Origin: JBKPFU01 sp046728975
GTDB lineage: Bacteria > Actinomycetota > Thermoleophilia > Gaiellales > Gaiellaceae
Direction of reading: 5' to 3'
Assembly (NCBI GenBank): GCA_046728975.1
Contig: JBKPFU010000017.1
Location: 1 to 17,769 of the forward strand
Length of the DNA: 17,769 nucleotides
A program made the position numbers and the translations under genes. The number at the start of each line of letters is the position of its first letter. The first letter of the stretch is position 1. Below the pieces are notes generated by a model that worked only from the letters and a program-made list of their open reading frames with translations, had not been told where the DNA came from and did not search any database. This document shows, in pieces, positions 9,274 to 16,283 of this stretch.

Positions 9274-10317
9274 ATGAAGGTTCCGACTATCCGGCGACCG
9301 CGACCGGTGCTCCCGCTTGCCGTTACCGCCACGGGAATCGCCGTCCTGCTTGGCTTCGGCGGCGGCCAGGCGGGCGCGGCTACGGTCGTCTGCGGCCAGG
9401 TGATCACGCAGAGCACCCACGTCGGCAACGACCTGGTCAACTGCCCCGGAGACGGGTTGATCATCGGGGCGAACAACATCCGGCTCAATCTCGGCGGCCA
9501 CACGATCGACGGTGTCAACAACCCAGGCACGGCCGGCATACGCAACACGGGCGGATGGCGCAACGTGGAGGTCGTGCACGGAAAGGTTCAGCAGTTCAGC
9601 AACGGCCTCCTGCTGGCGGATGCGCTCAGGAACAAGCTCAAGCACCTCAGGGTCTCGCAGAACTCGATGCGCGGGATCGGGCTGGTGCTCTCCGACGACA
9701 GCGAGATCGAGCACAACCGGGTCTTCAACAACTTCGACGGGATCCACCTCGATCGGACCGACCGCGCCGAGATCGAGCACGACGACGTGTTCCGAAACAG
9801 GAGCTCCGGGATCGTGCTGATCACGGGGAGCGACGACAACAAGGTCGCGCACAACCGCTCTCACGACCACACGGCATGGGGCATCACCGGAGACGGCGAC
9901 AGGCGCAACGTCTATGCGCACAACAAGGTGTACAGAAACGGGAACGCCGGGATCGAGCAGTTCAACTCGACGAACATGGTCTTCAGCAGGAACAAGGCCT
10001 TCCGAAACCGCCGCGGGATCGTCCTGACGAACACGGACAACAGCGTCGTGAAGAAGAACAAGATCCGCTCGAACACGACCTTCGGGAGCCAGGTCGGCGG
10101 CGGCTCGACGGGGAATCTGCTGCTCAAGAACCGCTCCGACCGGAACGGCGTGGACGGGATCCGCGTCGACAACCCCGGCAACACGATCACGAAGAACCGC
10201 GCCAACAGGAACGGCAAGCTCGGAATTTTCGCCGCAGCGGGGAACGTCGACGGCGGCGGCAACAAGGCGAGACACAACGGCAACCCGCTGCAATGCTCGG
10301 GCGTCTCCTGTAGCTGA
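9274..10317 (+). CDS. Secreted right-handed beta-helix (parallel beta-helix repeat) protein
   Basis: This is an exported protein of 347 aa. The ATG has a strong binding site (GGGGGAGG, 9261-9268). The N-terminus is basic (KVPTIRRPRP) and is followed by a hydrophobic core and an AGA-A cleavage site near residue 35; the RR pair lacks the full Tat consensus, so Sec export is more likely. The rest is built from Asn-rich repeats of roughly 22-24 residues with the rhythm N-K-V-x-x-N-x-x-x-G-I-x-L, such as NNFDGIHLDRTDRAEIEHDDVFRNRSSGIVL-type units, the hallmark of NosD/CASH parallel beta-helices. Four cysteines sit in pairs at the ends (VVCGQ, VNCPG, LQCSG, VSCS), which could staple the helix caps. 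Such folds bind or cleave polysaccharides; catalytic residues cannot be identified here. It is probably a separate transcription unit from clpB. Confidence 0.88.
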   Translation: MKVPTIRRPRPVLPLAVTATGIAVLLGFGGGQAGAATVVCGQVITQSTHVGNDLVNCPGDGLIIGANNIRLNLGGHTIDGVNNPGTAGIRNTGGWRNVEVVHGKVQQFSNGLLLADALRNKLKHLRVSQNSMRGIGLVLSDDSEIEHNRVFNNFDGIHLDRTDRAEIEHDDVFRNRSSGIVLITGSDDNKVAHNRSHDHTAWGITGDGDRRNVYAHNKVYRNGNAGIEQFNSTNMVFSRNKAFRNRRGIVLTNTDNSVVKKNKIRSNTTFGSQVGGGSTGNLLLKNRSDRNGVDGIRVDNPGNTITKNRANRNGKLGIFAAAGNVDGGGNKARHNGNPLQCSGVSCS

Positions 10318-10324
10318 CGAGCCG

Positions 10325-10353
10325 GAGGCGGCGGCCACCGCGGCCGCCGCCTC
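10325..10353. terminator. Strong GC hairpin between convergent genes, likely bidirectional terminator
   Basis: GAGGCGGCGGCC (10325-10336) is an exact reverse complement of GGCCGCCGCCTC (10342-10353), with a five-base loop ACCGC. It begins 8 bases after the stop of the beta-helix gene and lies between convergent genes. It lacks a T-run on either side, as is common for GC-rich actinobacterial terminators. A second hairpin, CCGGCC (10377-10382) with GGCCGG (10391-10396), and the near-palindrome AGGGTC-T-GACCCT (10423-10435) follow before the cupin stop. I see no gene in the 206-base gap. Confidence 0.55.
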
Positions 10354-10523
10354 GGCGCACGCAAGCCGACGGGGCCCCGGCCTAAAGAAGGGCCGGCGTC
10401 ATGGCCGCAAGAGCCAAGGCCGAGGGTCTGACCCTGCTTTACATTCGCGTTTCGGTCGGCGCGGCTTTCGGCGTCGGAGCACCCCGCAACGAGAAGGCCC
10501 AGCCCGTCGATCTTCAAGTCCGT

Positions 10524-10898
10524 CTAGTCGACGTCAGGGAAGTAGTCGGCGTCGCCTTCGACCGCGGGCGCTCCGACGATGAAGAAGAGCACGTCCTCGT
10601 CGCCGTCGTTTCGCAGCTGACGCGGCGTCCCCGACCCGACGGCGCAAACACTGCCGCTCGGCAGGACGATGCGCTCGGGCGGGTCACCGACGTCCATCGC
10701 TGCCGTGCCTTCGAGGATGACGTACACCTCCTCCTGTTGGCGCTCGGCGTGCCGGCGCCCCTTCGTCCCCGGTGGGTAGCGCCAGAACTTCGCCCGCGTG
10801 TGCGTCAGCCCATCCGAGATCCCGGCGAGCGTCCGGCCGCTGCCGTCGCCGCGGTCGACGAACTCGAGCTCGCCCGGTCGAAAGACGGCGAAACCCAC
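10524..10898 (-). CDS. Single-domain cupin protein, 124 aa
   Basis: This is a small one-domain cupin, a beta-barrel fold that usually binds one metal ion. The first cupin motif is recognisable as PPGTKGRRHAERQQEEVYVILEG (about residues 42-64), with the His and the Glu of the normal G-x5-H-x-H-x3-4-E-x6-G, but the second His of the pair is not present (HAE). The second motif reads LPSGSVCAVGSGTPRQLRN, where the expected His before the final Asn is Arg. Metal binding is therefore doubtful or altered. Function and substrate are unknown. The GTG start has no ribosome binding site, but TAGCAT on the minus strand (10912-10907) lies 8 bases upstream, the leaderless pattern. It diverges from the membrane-protein gene at 10943 over 44 bases. 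Confidence 0.85.
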   Translation of the reverse strand: MGFAVFRPGELEFVDRGDGSGRTLAGISDGLTHTRAKFWRYPPGTKGRRHAERQQEEVYVILEGTAAMDVGDPPERIVLPSGSVCAVGSGTPRQLRNDGDEDVLFFIVGAPAVEGDADYFPDVD

Positions 10899-10942
10899 GA
10901 GCGCGGATGCTACTGACGCCGACCCGCGCTAGCGTTCGCCGC
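10899..10942. promoter_or_regulatory. Divergent leaderless promoter region (cupin / membrane protein)
   Basis: Two facing -10-like hexamers sit in 44 bases: TAGCGT at 10930-10935 on the plus strand, 7 bases before GTG 10943, and TAGCAT at 10912-10907 on the minus strand, 8 bases before GTG 10898. Neither gene has a ribosome binding site at that start. No clear -35 is seen on either strand. Confidence 0.5.
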
Positions 10943-11716
10943 GTGGCCCGCGAGGGACGAGTGCAGGAGCTTCCGCCGCCGCTGCCGCCGGAAAATCGGA
11001 CCGTCGGCCAGCTGGTCGCGGAAACGGTGCGGTTCTATCGCGACCATTTCTGGCAGTCGGTCGCGCTGGGGCTCGGACCGGCGGTCCTCGATGCCGTCCT
11101 CGTCCACGTCGGCGGCACGCCCGAGGCCGTCGTCGGCCTCGTCGCGGGCCCCGCGGTCGTCACGGCCTCGTTCGTCGGCGGCTCCGCCGTGGTGAGCGAC
11201 CGGCCGGTGACGCGGCGGCGCCTCGCCGTCGCCTTCGCCGCCGGAATCGTCGTCTTTCTGCCGTTCCGGCCCCTGCTGTTCCTCTACATCCTGCCGGCGG
11301 TCGCCTGGCTCGCCGCCTTCGGGCTGGCGGTGCCCGCGGCGGTGATCGAGGGGACCGGCTTTCGCCGCTCGATCACGCGCGGGTTCGAGCTGGCGCGCGC
11401 CGACTTCGTGCACGCGCTCGGCTCGGTCGCGACGCTCGCGATCACGTTCGTGCTCACGCGCTTCGTGCTCTTCTTCCTGATCCGCGGGTGGAGCGGCGTC
11501 GGTCTTCAGATCGCCGCCTTCCTCGCCGACCTGGTCATCTCCCCGATCCTGTTCCTGGGCACGGCGCTGCTCTACTTCGACCAGGCGGCCAGAGTAGAGT
11601 CGCGGCCTCGTCAAAGGAGGAGAGATGCCGACCTACATCCTGCTGTCAAACCTCACCGTGCAAGGCGTGCAGACGCTGAAGTCGAACCCCGCCCGGCTCC
11701 GCGAGGTCAACCGTGA
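10943..11716 (+). CDS. Multi-pass membrane protein of unknown function, 257 aa
   Basis: Hydrophobicity suggests about six membrane segments between residues 35 and 225, after a soluble start with Pro-rich QELPPPLPPENRTVGQLVAETVRFYRDHFWQS. The segment EGTGFRRSITRGFELARADFVHALGS resembles the amphipathic linker in glycerophosphodiester-phosphodiesterase membrane-domain and DUF975-like proteins, but I cannot assign a family. GTG 10943 is chosen because TAGCGT lies 7 bases upstream; GTG 10961, with GAGGG 4 bases before it, is an alternative. The open frame upstream of 10943 is antisense to the cupin gene and not real. The last 30 or so residues are Arg/Pro-rich and overlap the GYD-domain gene by 92 bases, so the annotated tail may be read-over with little function. 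Confidence 0.72.
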   Translation: MAREGRVQELPPPLPPENRTVGQLVAETVRFYRDHFWQSVALGLGPAVLDAVLVHVGGTPEAVVGLVAGPAVVTASFVGGSAVVSDRPVTRRRLAVAFAAGIVVFLPFRPLLFLYILPAVAWLAAFGLAVPAAVIEGTGFRRSITRGFELARADFVHALGSVATLAITFVLTRFVLFFLIRGWSGVGLQIAAFLADLVISPILFLGTALLYFDQAARVESRPRQRRRDADLHPAVKPHRARRADAEVEPRPAPRGQP

Positions 11717-11909
11717 CGTGGAGGAGCTCGGCGCGAAGGTCGTCCAACAGTGGGCGACGCTCGGCGCGTTCGACTTCGTCAACGTCGTCGAGGCGCCGGA
11801 CGAAGCGACGATCGCGCGCGTATCGGTGGCGCTCGGCGCGAGGGGAAGCGCGCGCCTGCAGACGCTTCCTGCGTTGACCATCGACGAGTTCCTGGCCGCC
11901 CTCGAATAA
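11625..11909 (+). CDS. GYD-domain protein, 94 aa
   Basis: This small soluble protein matches the GYD family, a dimeric ferredoxin-like alpha/beta barrel of unknown role. The family pattern is clear: MPTYILLSNLTVQGVQTLK at the start, the middle VVQQWATLGAFDFVNVVEAPDEATIARVSVALGARGSARLQTL, where the eponymous Gly-Tyr-Asp appears here as Gly-Ala-Phe-Asp, and the terminal TIDEFLAALE. The ATG has a very strong binding site (AAAGGAGGAGAG just upstream, 11613-11624), and TAGAGT (11595-11600) could be its own -10, giving a short leader. It overlaps the 3' end of the membrane-protein gene in another frame. Its TAA is one arm of the palindrome TAACTC-A-GAGTTA (11907-11919) whose other arm is the stop of the convergent psuG. 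Confidence 0.9.
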   Translation: MPTYILLSNLTVQGVQTLKSNPARLREVNRDVEELGAKVVQQWATLGAFDFVNVVEAPDEATIARVSVALGARGSARLQTLPALTIDEFLAALE

Positions 11910-11916
11910 CTCAGAG

Positions 11917-12798
11917 TTAGGCGGCCGCCGCCGCCGCGGCGACCTCGGCCGCGAGCGTGGCGTTCGCAAGCACCAGCGCCTTGTTGGCCTCGACCGTGCG
12001 GCCGTCGCTCGCGCGGTGCAGGTAGGCAAGGACGAACGGTGTGAGCTCCTGCCCCGAGACGCCCTGGGCGCGCGCGGCCTCGAGGCCTCGATGGACGAGC
12101 GGCTCGATGTCGTGGAGGCTGGTGTCGGGCGGCCGGGCGAGCAGGATGCCGCCGCGGCCGAGGCTCCAATGCGTGTGCGCGATCCGCGCCGCCTCCTCGG
12201 CTGACTCGACGCGGGCCGAGACGCGCGGCCCGCCGGCTGCGGTGAAGAAGAGCGGCAGCGTGTCTGTGCGCCAGCCGAGCACGGGGACGCCGACCGTCTC
12301 GAGGACCTCCGCGCTTGCGGGGACATCCAGCAGCGACTTCATCCCTGCCGAGACGACGAGCACCTCCGCCCGCGTGAGCTCCGCCAGGTCGGCCGAGACG
12401 TCCGGCGGGATTGGAAAGCCGCGGTGGACGCCGCCGAGGCCGCCGGTGGCGAAGAAGCGAACGCTTGCGGCACGGCAGGCTGCGATCGTCGCGCCCGCCG
12501 TGGTCGCGCCGGTTTCTCCGCTGGCGATGCAAGCCGCGAGGTCGCGGGGCGCGACCTTCCGCGCCGAGCCGTCGAAGCGCTCCAGCTCGTTCTCCTCCAG
12601 CCCGACGCGGAGAACGCCATCGAGCAAGCCGACCGTCGCCGGCACGGCGCCCGCCGCACGGACGCGTCCCTCGGCCTCGAGCCCAACGGCGAGCCCCTCG
12701 CCGGCCGGCAGCCCGTGCGCGACGAGCGTCGTCTCGAGTGCGACGACCGGCTGCCCGATTGCGAGCGCGGTCTCGATCTCGGGTGCGACCCGGATCAA
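11917..12798 (-). CDS. psuG: Pseudouridine-5'-phosphate glycosidase
   Basis: PsuG reversibly splits pseudouridine 5'-phosphate into uracil and ribose 5-phosphate, breaking the C-C glycosidic bond. The protein has 293 aa, near the usual 300-310. Family signatures are present: VVALETTLVAHGLPAGEG (residues 18-35), SARKVAPRDLAACIA with Lys81, GATTAGATIAACRAASVRFFATGGLGGVHRG (97-127), and VVSAGMKSLLD with the probable catalytic Lys154. NKALVLANATLAAEVA near the end is also typical. A poly-Ala tail closes the protein and reflects a GCC/GCG run at 11920-11941. The TTG start (12798) overlaps the TGA of the upstream kinase gene, with GGAG about 8 bases before it, so the two genes are translationally coupled. 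Confidence 0.95.
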   Translation of the reverse strand: MIRVAPEIETALAIGQPVVALETTLVAHGLPAGEGLAVGLEAEGRVRAAGAVPATVGLLDGVLRVGLEENELERFDGSARKVAPRDLAACIASGETGATTAGATIAACRAASVRFFATGGLGGVHRGFPIPPDVSADLAELTRAEVLVVSAGMKSLLDVPASAEVLETVGVPVLGWRTDTLPLFFTAAGGPRVSARVESAEEAARIAHTHWSLGRGGILLARPPDTSLHDIEPLVHRGLEAARAQGVSGQELTPFVLAYLHRASDGRTVEANKALVLANATLAAEVAAAAAAA

Positions 12799-13601
12799 GG
12801 CATCGCTCCGAGCTGCCCGACGCAGCGCGCTGCCGCGTCCAGCCCGAGCTCGACGCCGCCGACCAGAAAGCCGGCGGCGAGCGCGTCACCGGCTCCGGTC
12901 GTGTCGACGACCGTGGCCGCCTTCGCCGGATATCGGCGCTCGTCGACCTCGACTCCGGCGGCGCCCTTCTTGACGATCCAGCTCGGCCCGTTTAGCTCCC
13001 GCCCGAGCGCTCTGTGCTCCTCCTCGTTCGCGAACACGAGCAGCGGCGCGATCTCCTCGATCCGGTTGTGGAGAACCTCAGGCCCGACCTGCTGGATCTT
13101 GCGCCATGACGCGAGGTCGATGCTGACCTGCACGCCGAGCTTCCGGGCGGCCTTCGCGGCCGCAATCGCCGTCGCCGCGATCGGATCTGCGAATAGGGAG
13201 TAACCGGAGAGGTGAAGGCAGTCGGCGCCGTCGAGCCAGGAGGGGTCGAGCTCGTCGGGCCCGAGCGTGGGCGCGACGCCGCGATCAGTCGCCATCGCAC
13301 GCTCGCCGTCGCGGCGCACGAGCGACACGACCACTCCCGTCTTTCCCTCGCCCGACGGCCCGGCCAGCTCGACCCGGCGCGCCGTGAGCTCCTCGGTCAG
13401 AAGCCGCGCGGCGGCGTCCGAGCCGCGCTTGGCGATCAGACGGGCCGCCGCGCCCAGCTCCGCCGCCCACGCGGCCACGTTGGCGGCCTGGCCGCCCGGG
13501 CCTGTGCGCGTCACCGCGCGCGCGTCCGTCCCGTCCGCCAGCGGCTCGTCGAGCTTCACGACGATGTCGAGGAGCAGGTCGCCGAGTGTGCAAACAAGCA
13601 C
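12795..13601 (-). CDS. psuK: PfkB-family carbohydrate kinase, probable pseudouridine kinase
   Basis: This is a ribokinase-like sugar/nucleoside kinase, 268 aa; the family is usually 290-330, so it is compact. Signature 1 is GPGGQAANVAAWAAELG (residues 34-50), and signature 2 is VVDTTGAGDALAAGFL (231-246) with catalytic base Asp239 and the anion hole GAGD. The start VCTLGDLLLDIVVKLDEPL is the normal first strand of the fold. The substrate is inferred from the neighbour: the gene overlaps psuG, and PsuK phosphorylates pseudouridine to the PsuG substrate. A ribokinase or adenosine-kinase-like specificity cannot be excluded from sequence alone. The GTG start (13601) has GGGAGG on the minus strand (13615-13610), 8 bases upstream. 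That site lies directly beside the ATG of the divergent gene at 13616. Confidence 0.88.
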   Translation of the reverse strand: MLVCTLGDLLLDIVVKLDEPLADGTDARAVTRTGPGGQAANVAAWAAELGAAARLIAKRGSDAAARLLTEELTARRVELAGPSGEGKTGVVVSLVRRDGERAMATDRGVAPTLGPDELDPSWLDGADCLHLSGYSLFADPIAATAIAAAKAARKLGVQVSIDLASWRKIQQVGPEVLHNRIEEIAPLLVFANEEEHRALGRELNGPSWIVKKGAAGVEVDERRYPAKAATVVDTTGAGDALAAGFLVGGVELGLDAAARCVGQLGAMP

Positions 13602-13615
13602 ACTAGGATCCTCCC
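13602..13615. promoter_or_regulatory. 14-base head-to-head start region shared by psuK and a small gene
   Basis: On the plus strand TAGGAT (13604-13609) sits 6 bases before ATG 13616, a leaderless -10 pattern. On the minus strand the same bases hold the psuK ribosome binding site GGGAGG (13615-13610). The psuK promoter must therefore lie inside the small plus-strand gene. Confidence 0.5.
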
Positions 13616-13807
13616 ATGGACGCAGAAAACCAGGCCCAGCGGCTGAAGACGTTCGTGCTCGGGGGCCTGGTCGGCGCGTCGGCCGCGCTTGCCGCCGCGG
13701 CCCGACGACGAAGGCGACGCGAGCGGCCGCCCCCGCGCGCAGGGCTCGCCGCCTTCGAAGACGCGCCCTGTTACCGCGAGATCGCCGAAAAAGAACGCCG
13801 CTCGTAG
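13616..13807 (+). CDS. Tiny single-helix membrane protein, Arg-rich, 63 aa
   Basis: The protein has one hydrophobic segment, about residues 11-28 (KTFVLGGLVGASAALAAAA), followed by a run of six arginines that would keep the C-terminal side in the cytoplasm. The remainder contains PPPRAGLAAFEDAPCYREIAEKERRS with a single Cys. I do not recognise a family. The ATG has no ribosome binding site, but TAGGAT is 6 bases upstream. G/C third positions agree with coding, though a chance frame of this length is possible. A 12-base palindrome GGCCCGCGGGCC (13811-13822) lies 3 bases after the stop. It faces away from psuK and precedes the zinc-ribbon gene in the same direction. Confidence 0.6.
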   Translation: MDAENQAQRLKTFVLGGLVGASAALAAAARRRRRRERPPPRAGLAAFEDAPCYREIAEKERRS

Positions 13808-13822
13808 ACCGGCCCGCGGGCC

Positions 13823-13850
13823 CTGAAACTTCCTAGGCCGCTGCTACGGT
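13823..13850 (+). promoter_or_regulatory. Probable leaderless promoter of the FmdB-like gene
   Basis: CTGAAA (13823-13828) as -35 and TACGGT (13845-13850) as -10 are 16 bases apart, and the GTG start follows 7 bases after the -10. There is no Shine-Dalgarno sequence before the start, so a leaderless message is likely. Confidence 0.55.
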
Positions 13851-13857
13851 TCGAGCA

Positions 13858-14130
13858 GTGCCGATTTACGAGTACCGTTGTCCGAACGGGCACCTGTTCG
13901 AGCTGTTCCAGCGCATGGGCGAGCCGCCTCCGGAGGCGTGCGAGATCTGCGGCGAGGGACCCGTCGAGCGCGTGCTCTACCCGGTCGCGGTGCACTTCAA
14001 AGGATCGGGCTTCTACACGACCGACTACGGCCGAGGTGCCCGGAAGAAGAAGGATGAGGCTCCGTCGAAGGACGGAGCCGCGCCGTCCGAGTCCAAGGAC
14101 GTGAAGAAGAAGGAGAAGGCGGCGGACTAA
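13858..14130 (+). CDS. FmdB-family zinc-ribbon protein, 90 aa
   Basis: This is a small protein with the FmdB/CxxC zinc-ribbon start MPIYEYRCPNGHLFELFQRMGEPPPEACEICG. The probable zinc ligands are Cys8, His12, Cys28 and Cys31; His12 takes the place of the second Cys of the usual first knuckle, a variant that also forms zinc sites. After YPVAVHFKGSGFYTTDYG, a conserved family ending (residues 41-58), comes a Lys/Glu-rich disordered tail (KKKDEAPSK...KKKEKAAD). The family takes its name from a formamidase regulator, but the role of the bacterial proteins is not established. Its stop is only 9 bases from the stop of the convergent LCP gene, leaving no room for a separate terminator. Confidence 0.9.
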   Translation: MPIYEYRCPNGHLFELFQRMGEPPPEACEICGEGPVERVLYPVAVHFKGSGFYTTDYGRGARKKKDEAPSKDGAAPSESKDVKKKEKAAD

Positions 14131-14139
14131 CGGTCCCGC

Positions 14140-15318
14140 TTAACGTGCGCCTGGAAGCTGCTTCCCGACGAAGCAGCCAGGCGGAAATTCCTCGTTCGAC
14201 GGCGCCGGCGGCTGAGGCGCCGATTTCCCCGTCACCATCAGGATCACGTTGCGGTTCTCCTCGCTCGGCTGGATGTACTGGCCGTCCCAGTCGCCGCCGA
14301 GCCGGCAGTGCAAGACCTTGCTCGCACGCATCTTGAGCCAGCCGATCTGCAGCAGCTGGTTCGCCGACAGGTCGGTCGCGAGCGGCTTCATCAAATCGCC
14401 TCCGACGAAGGGGAGCTTGAAGAACGTCGAGACGCTCGTCAGCTTGCCGATGATCGCCTCCACGACCGCCTGCTGGCGCGCCGCGCGGGTGACGTCGTTG
14501 TCGCCGGGATTGAGCTCGTTGTGCCTCACGCGCGTGTACATGAGGGCGCGCCTGCCGTCGAGGTGCTGCTTGCCTTTTGCGAACCGCCATCCGGGCCAGC
14601 GGTCGCAGCGCTCCTTCGTCCCGTAGGGACAGTCGAACTTCGAGCGGATCGGGTAGGGGACGTAGATGTCGATGCCGCCGAGCTCGTCGATCAGCTCCTT
14701 GAAGCTCGCGAACTCGACGGTGATCAGGTGGTTGACGGGCAGGCCGGTCGCGGCGTGCACGGTTGCCGCCGCGAGGCGTGGGCCGCCGCTCTGGAACGCG
14801 TAGTTGATCTTGTCGAAGCCGTGATCCGGGATGTTGACCCGCAGGTCGCGGGGGATCGACAGGTAGGCGAGCCGGTGATGGTCGGGGTCGGTGCGGACGA
14901 GCATGATCGAGTCCGAGTGACGATCTCCGGCGCGCGACGCGGCGGCGGAGTGGTCGGTGCCGAGCAGGAGGATGTCCGTCGAGTGGTTGAGGAGCAGGCC
15001 GTCCTGCTTCGTCAGCGCCCGTCGCGCGGCGTCCGGCAGCCGGTCGTTCGCCTTCGCGACACCGCTTCGGAACGACAGGTACGCCGCCAGCAGCCAGACG
15101 AAGACGAACAGGAAGAGGATGAGCAGGCCGAGTGCGATCCGGCGCCGCCAGCTCCAGCCCTGACGCGTCGGCTTCGGGCCGGGCCCGGTGTAGCGGACGC
15201 GGCCCTGCCCGTCGGTCTCGGCCTTCTTCCGCTCCGGCCGGGGAAGGGTCGGAACCTTCCCCTTGACGCGGCCGCCACGGTAAACGGTGTACGGCTTGTC
15301 TCCGCGGGCCGGCGGCAT
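14140..15318 (-). CDS. LytR-CpsA-Psr (LCP) family cell-envelope protein
   Basis: LCP proteins transfer undecaprenyl-linked wall polymers (teichoic acid, arabinogalactan or capsule) to peptidoglycan outside the membrane. From ATG 15318 the protein has 392 aa. It has a basic cytoplasmic tail (residues 1-60), one membrane helix (about 61-82, ALGLLILFLFVFVWLLAAYL) and an outer LCP domain from about 115: TDILLLGTDH, HSDSIMLVRT, YLSIPRDLRVNIP, the catalytic-region Arg residues 157, 263/265 and 278 (YTRVRH, TRAARQQ). A Cys230-Cys238 pair in an insertion may form a disulfide. The frame is open to ATG 15387, but that would leave 2 bases to the divergent ROK gene; MPPARGDKPYTVYRGG is a more natural start, with TACCAT (15334-15329) 10 bases upstream on the minus strand. 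Confidence 0.92.
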   Translation of the reverse strand: MPPARGDKPYTVYRGGRVKGKVPTLPRPERKKAETDGQGRVRYTGPGPKPTRQGWSWRRRIALGLLILFLFVFVWLLAAYLSFRSGVAKANDRLPDAARRALTKQDGLLLNHSTDILLLGTDHSAAASRAGDRHSDSIMLVRTDPDHHRLAYLSIPRDLRVNIPDHGFDKINYAFQSGGPRLAAATVHAATGLPVNHLITVEFASFKELIDELGGIDIYVPYPIRSKFDCPYGTKERCDRWPGWRFAKGKQHLDGRRALMYTRVRHNELNPGDNDVTRAARQQAVVEAIIGKLTSVSTFFKLPFVGGDLMKPLATDLSANQLLQIGWLKMRASKVLHCRLGGDWDGQYIQPSEENRNVILMVTGKSAPQPPAPSNEEFPPGCFVGKQLPGAR

Positions 15319-15389
15319 CCGGCGGGTTATGGTAGCCGCCACGGTACCCGTCCTCGTTCGACCGGCGGGTTGGAAAGGGATACGCATCG

Positions 15390-16283
15390 GTGACCGAACC
15401 CCGCTGCATCGGCGTCGACGTCGGCGGTACGAAGATCTTGGCGGGTCTGGTCTCGGCCGACGGCAAGGTCGAGCACCGGCGGGAGCGACGGACGCCGCTG
15501 GGCTCGCAGGAGGAGCTGCTGGCGGGCCTCGACGAAGCGGTGGAGGATGTACTCGAGAGCGACGTCGTGGCGCTCGGCTTCGGCCTCCCGTCGCGGATCG
15601 ACCAAAAGAGCGGACGCGTCGAGGGCTCGGTCAACATCCCGCTGCAAGGTTTCCCGTTGCGAGACCGGATGGCCGAGCGCTTTCAGATCCCCGTCTCGAT
15701 CGAGAACGACGGCAACGCGGCTGCTCTCGCAGAGCACCGCGCCGGCGCCGGCCGCGAAGCGGACACGCTCGTCATGCTCACACTCGGGACAGGGGTTGGC
15801 GGCGGCGTCGTCATCAACGACTGCCTCCTCCGCGACGGCGGCGAGCTCGGCCACGTCGTGATCGAGTTCGACGGGATTCCGTGCCAGGGCACCTGCACCG
15901 GGCGCGGCCATCTCGAGGGTTACGCCAGCGGCACGGCCGCGACGAAGCGTGCGCAGGAGGCGTTCGGCCCTGCGGTAGATGCGCATCGCCTCGTTCGGCT
16001 CGCCGCTGAAGGGGACGCGACCGCCGTCGACATCCTCACGGACATCGGGCGGCGTCTGGGCGCCGCGATCGGGAGCTTCGTGAACATCTTCCGACCGCAA
16101 ATCGTGGTCGTGGGAGGCGGGTTTGCGGCCGCAGGCGAGTTCATCCTTGAGCCCGCCCGCGCGGTGATGGAGCGCGAGGCCCTGCCGCCCGCTCGCGACC
16201 GCGCGCGCGTCGTCCAGAGCGAGCTCGGAACGGCTGCGGGTGTGATCGGCGCGGGCTTGGTCGCGCTGGAGGACATGCCGTAA
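15390..16283 (+). CDS. ROK-family sugar kinase, probable glucokinase
   Basis: This ROK kinase phosphorylates a hexose, most likely glucose, with ATP; 297 aa, a normal length. The phosphate-binding loop is CIGVDVGGTKILAGLV (residues 6-21). The catalytic Asp107 is in SIENDGNAAALAEH, followed by TLGTGVGGGVV (131-141) and the zinc/substrate region GELGHVVIEF (151-160). The ROK zinc motif is unusual: C165-QGT-C169-TGRG-H174-LEGYASG. The normal CxCGxxGC has its first spacing lengthened to C-x3-C and its last Cys replaced by His; together with His154 this still gives four possible ligands. The GTG start has GAAAGGGA (15373-15380) 9 bases upstream. Its stop directly touches the start of rsmI, so the two are one operon. 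Confidence 0.92.
   Translation: MTEPRCIGVDVGGTKILAGLVSADGKVEHRRERRTPLGSQEELLAGLDEAVEDVLESDVVALGFGLPSRIDQKSGRVEGSVNIPLQGFPLRDRMAERFQIPVSIENDGNAAALAEHRAGAGREADTLVMLTLGTGVGGGVVINDCLLRDGGELGHVVIEFDGIPCQGTCTGRGHLEGYASGTAATKRAQEAFGPAVDAHRLVRLAAEGDATAVDILTDIGRRLGAAIGSFVNIFRPQIVVVGGGFAAAGEFILEPARAVMEREALPPARDRARVVQSELGTAAGVIGAGLVALEDMP

Noticed and set aside
10401..10916. 171-codon plus-strand frame across the cupin gene
   Set aside because: It is antisense to a recognisable cupin and has no family features or binding site.
13811..13822. Palindrome GGCCCGCGGGCC as a terminator
   Set aside because: With no loop in the perfect form only a 4-bp stem can close, and no T-run follows; it could equally be chance in GC-rich DNA.
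15319..15387. Longer LCP protein beginning at ATG 15387
   Set aside because: It would leave 2 bases to the divergent ROK gene, and the added 23 residues look non-conserved; ATG 15318 gives a natural basic tail. The longer form is not strictly excluded.
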